This document shows positions 6,001-6,154 of a stretch of DNA of 6,154 nt, one piece after another. The DNA is taken from assembly GCA_023437285.1 (NCBI GenBank), contig JAEZGP010000288.1, positions 1-6,154 of the forward strand, in the 5' to 3' direction. The translations under genes were made by a program, and so were the position numbers. How positions within the stretch are numbered: the first letter of the stretch is position 1; each line of letters opens with the position of its first letter. The notes beneath the pieces were generated by a model. It was given only the letters and a program-made list of their open reading frames with translations. It ran no database searches and was not told the origin of the DNA. The DNA is from Actinomycetes bacterium (GTDB taxonomy: Bacteria > Actinomycetota > Actinomycetes > Mycobacteriales > Micromonosporaceae).

Positions 6001-6154
6001 CCAGGCCAGCAAATTCCTCTATCACCAAGCTCTGCTATCCAACAGCACCGTCATCCGCTACCACCCACAACCTCAGGTGCTAATTAACCCCGGCAGCTTT
6101 ACCTTCACCGCCGGTGGCATCAGCGACGTCGCGTCTTACCAGTACGACCTCGAC
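3032..6154 (+). CDS. Giant secreted DNRLRE-domain protein, N-terminal part (possible RHS/polymorphic-toxin-type exoprotein; 3' end outside window)
   Basis: This frame is open from the stop at 2951-2953 to the window end, 1041 codons from the ATG chosen at 3032. That ATG has a weak GGGGG 6 bases upstream; ATG 3137 and GTG 3041 are alternatives. Residues 24-31 are basic, 32-50 are hydrophobic (SVVVFASILYAVVW), and an Ala-rich cleavage-like region follows (about 54-64), so export via Sec is likely. Residues 66-150 (CPEERPD...ALTSARLCGGRV...GPVRVRSEQGWLPVDLTL) are the N-terminal signature of actinobacterial DNRLRE, LamG and RHS giant proteins, with Cys66 and Cys83 probably bonded. A region ending in VFPITIDPTI leads into a DNRLRE domain at about 333-494 (FDTYVKEG... 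to FKQFRSRNAADQSQVPYSVVTY). An Ig/FnIII-like domain follows at about 502-612 with Cys511 and Cys600. Two tandem homologous domains occupy 632-815 and 820-1012, and residues 1016-1041 begin another beta-rich module. No enzymatic motif is visible. The effector end, if any, lies downstream. A cell-surface or secreted role is well supported; toxin function is speculative. Confidence 0.88.
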   Translation, partial: MSPVDSRRGRYVGADVAFFLLTARRLSWRSRLAACMSVVVFASILYAVVWPKRVVAAPASAPKAECPEERPDRMAALTSARLCGGRVRIGALTSETSESYATADGQIEATMAAGPVRVRSEQGWLPVDLTLVRQADGSVAAKAHPRDLKLSGPQAGSGEHELAAVGSGDERVSMSWTGELPQPVLEGSKATYVDALPGVDLVVQATRTGFQQLLVVKARAALAKVRTVTLPVTAKAAADYTRDAGGNVALKDKSGKVFARVPAPQMWDSSLVGEDKLRDRRVIATTVTERAAKSNGKPGFELKLTPDATWLDDPARVFPITIDPTINPLYTTFDTYVKEGESVDRGGENDLQLGVVGGAITRALVRWNTEDLRLTRITSATSYFWNWWSPSCTAKSWDMWTTSQNVEGMVWSTQPTWLTKESSSTGTKGYSSSCNDGWVSVPSTSFFQKAADNNQTRGYMGLRATSETDSNSFKQFRSRNAADQSQVPYSVVTYSSIPSIGSRSTTPSTACVTGSGRPYINTGTPKLSAVATDPEGSSVMAEFEWQTTGGTAVGSSTTSAQASGKKHTVTIGSALTNGSSYRWRVRAKDTTTTGTWSAWCEFTIDTTAPSAMPGVSSTDYADGVWSGAQPLYTYTTESKAYIPGTSTTGVTGDEGLQQINLGFTMPYYGRPVSSVWVESNGQVHFSSVSTPNSTVCYDVPDTTAPNDTLNVFCDDLVVDGSASVRTATGGTAPNRYMVIDWHNVLRFGTTSERLDAEAILYENGDITVNYANLSNANERGAYAMVGLENATGTLGTQYLHHEAKLLDGTAITFRPETDIYSYTTPTATQTFTSGSTVLSALAGSSGDDKYAAVTLPFNFSFYNRAYTTAYVNTNGFVTFTNPGTGANAPACTDIPSSSGPNNAINVFCDDLITDGSSSVRWAVLGTAPDRRVVIEWNNVLRYNTSERISAEVFLSEGSNDITLAYNGISTTSNTEKGSNATVGIENPWSNQASKFLYHQALLSNSTVIRYHPQPQVLINPGSFTFTAGGISDVASYQYDLD
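4925..5476 (+). repeat. Tandem protein domain, copy 1 (NTNG/VFCDDL-type beta domain)
   Basis: Residues 632-815 of the large secreted protein form the first of two homologous domains. Shared landmarks in order are YTYTT; LGFTMPYYGR (copy 2: LPFNFSFYNR); VESNGQVHFS (copy 2: VNTNGFVTFT); Cys696; NVFCDDLVVDGSASVR with Cys713; APNRYMVIDWHNVLRF; SERLDAEAILYENGDITVNY; VGLENATG; and YLHHEAKLL. The pattern of a strand with NTNG, then an aromatic/DDL motif, then a long beta region loosely recalls NIDO (nidogen-like) domains; that comparison is inference. The Cys pair with fixed spacing suggests a disulfide outside the cell. Confidence 0.8.
5489..6067 (+). repeat. Tandem protein domain, copy 2 (NTNG/VFCDDL-type beta domain)
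   Basis: Residues 820-1012 repeat the preceding domain: YSYTT; LPFNFSFYNR; YVNTNGFVTFTNPG; Cys891; NAINVFCDDLITDGSSSVR with Cys908; APDRRVVIEWNNVLRYNTSERISAEVFLSEGSNDITLAY; VGIENPW; and FLYHQALL. The offset between equivalent cysteines is 195 residues (585 bases). At the DNA level only short blocks, such as AACGTGTTCTGCGA, are shared, so this is an old duplication rather than a recent one. Confidence 0.8.

Noticed and set aside
1..6154. CRISPR array, insertion sequence ends, rRNA or riboswitch
   Set aside because: No regularly spaced direct repeats, transposase motifs with flanking inverted repeats, or recognisable structured RNA other than the tRNA were seen.

Overview
The window looks like chromosomal DNA from a high-GC actinobacterium, probably of the Pseudonocardiales type (Saccharothrix, Lentzea, Amycolatopsis and relatives). 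The evidence is the strong G/C bias at third codon positions, a UPF0182-family membrane protein, an actinobacterial initiator tRNA with a C1:U72 mismatch, and a very large secreted DNRLRE-type protein. The genus is inferred from these features and was not tested.

Left part (1-2512) is conserved core genome. It holds the C-terminal three quarters of a UPF0182 protein (COG1615/PF03699; the start lies outside the window). This ends in a Thr/Pro linker and a helical tail and is followed by a perfect 18-bp terminator hairpin. A short promoter then drives the gene for initiator tRNA-fMet(CAT), which has its own rho-independent terminator.

Middle part (2513-3031) is a junction. Directly behind the tRNA terminator, on the minus strand, is the decayed C-terminal end of a tyrosine recombinase (integrase). 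Its 3' end faces the tRNA, as in integrative elements and prophages that insert at tRNA 3' ends. It is cut off after roughly 70 codons. About 280 bases without a convincing gene follow, carrying a cluster of GATCAC/GTGATC motifs and a 22-bp dyad next to a TTGACA box, probably the control region of the next gene.

Right part (3032-6154) is one long open reading frame that runs off the window end with no stop (1041 codons visible). It encodes a secreted multidomain protein: a signal peptide or membrane anchor, the N-terminal region typical of actinobacterial DNRLRE/RHS/LamG giant exoproteins, a DNRLRE domain, an Ig/FnIII-like domain, and two tandem copies of a domain of about 190 residues with a conserved Cys pair. 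Its C-terminus, where an RHS core and toxin or another effector domain may sit, is outside the window.

Overall this is a core-genome edge, a tRNA integration site with an integrase scar, and an accessory large surface or secreted protein. The two long genes show no sign of being functionally linked.
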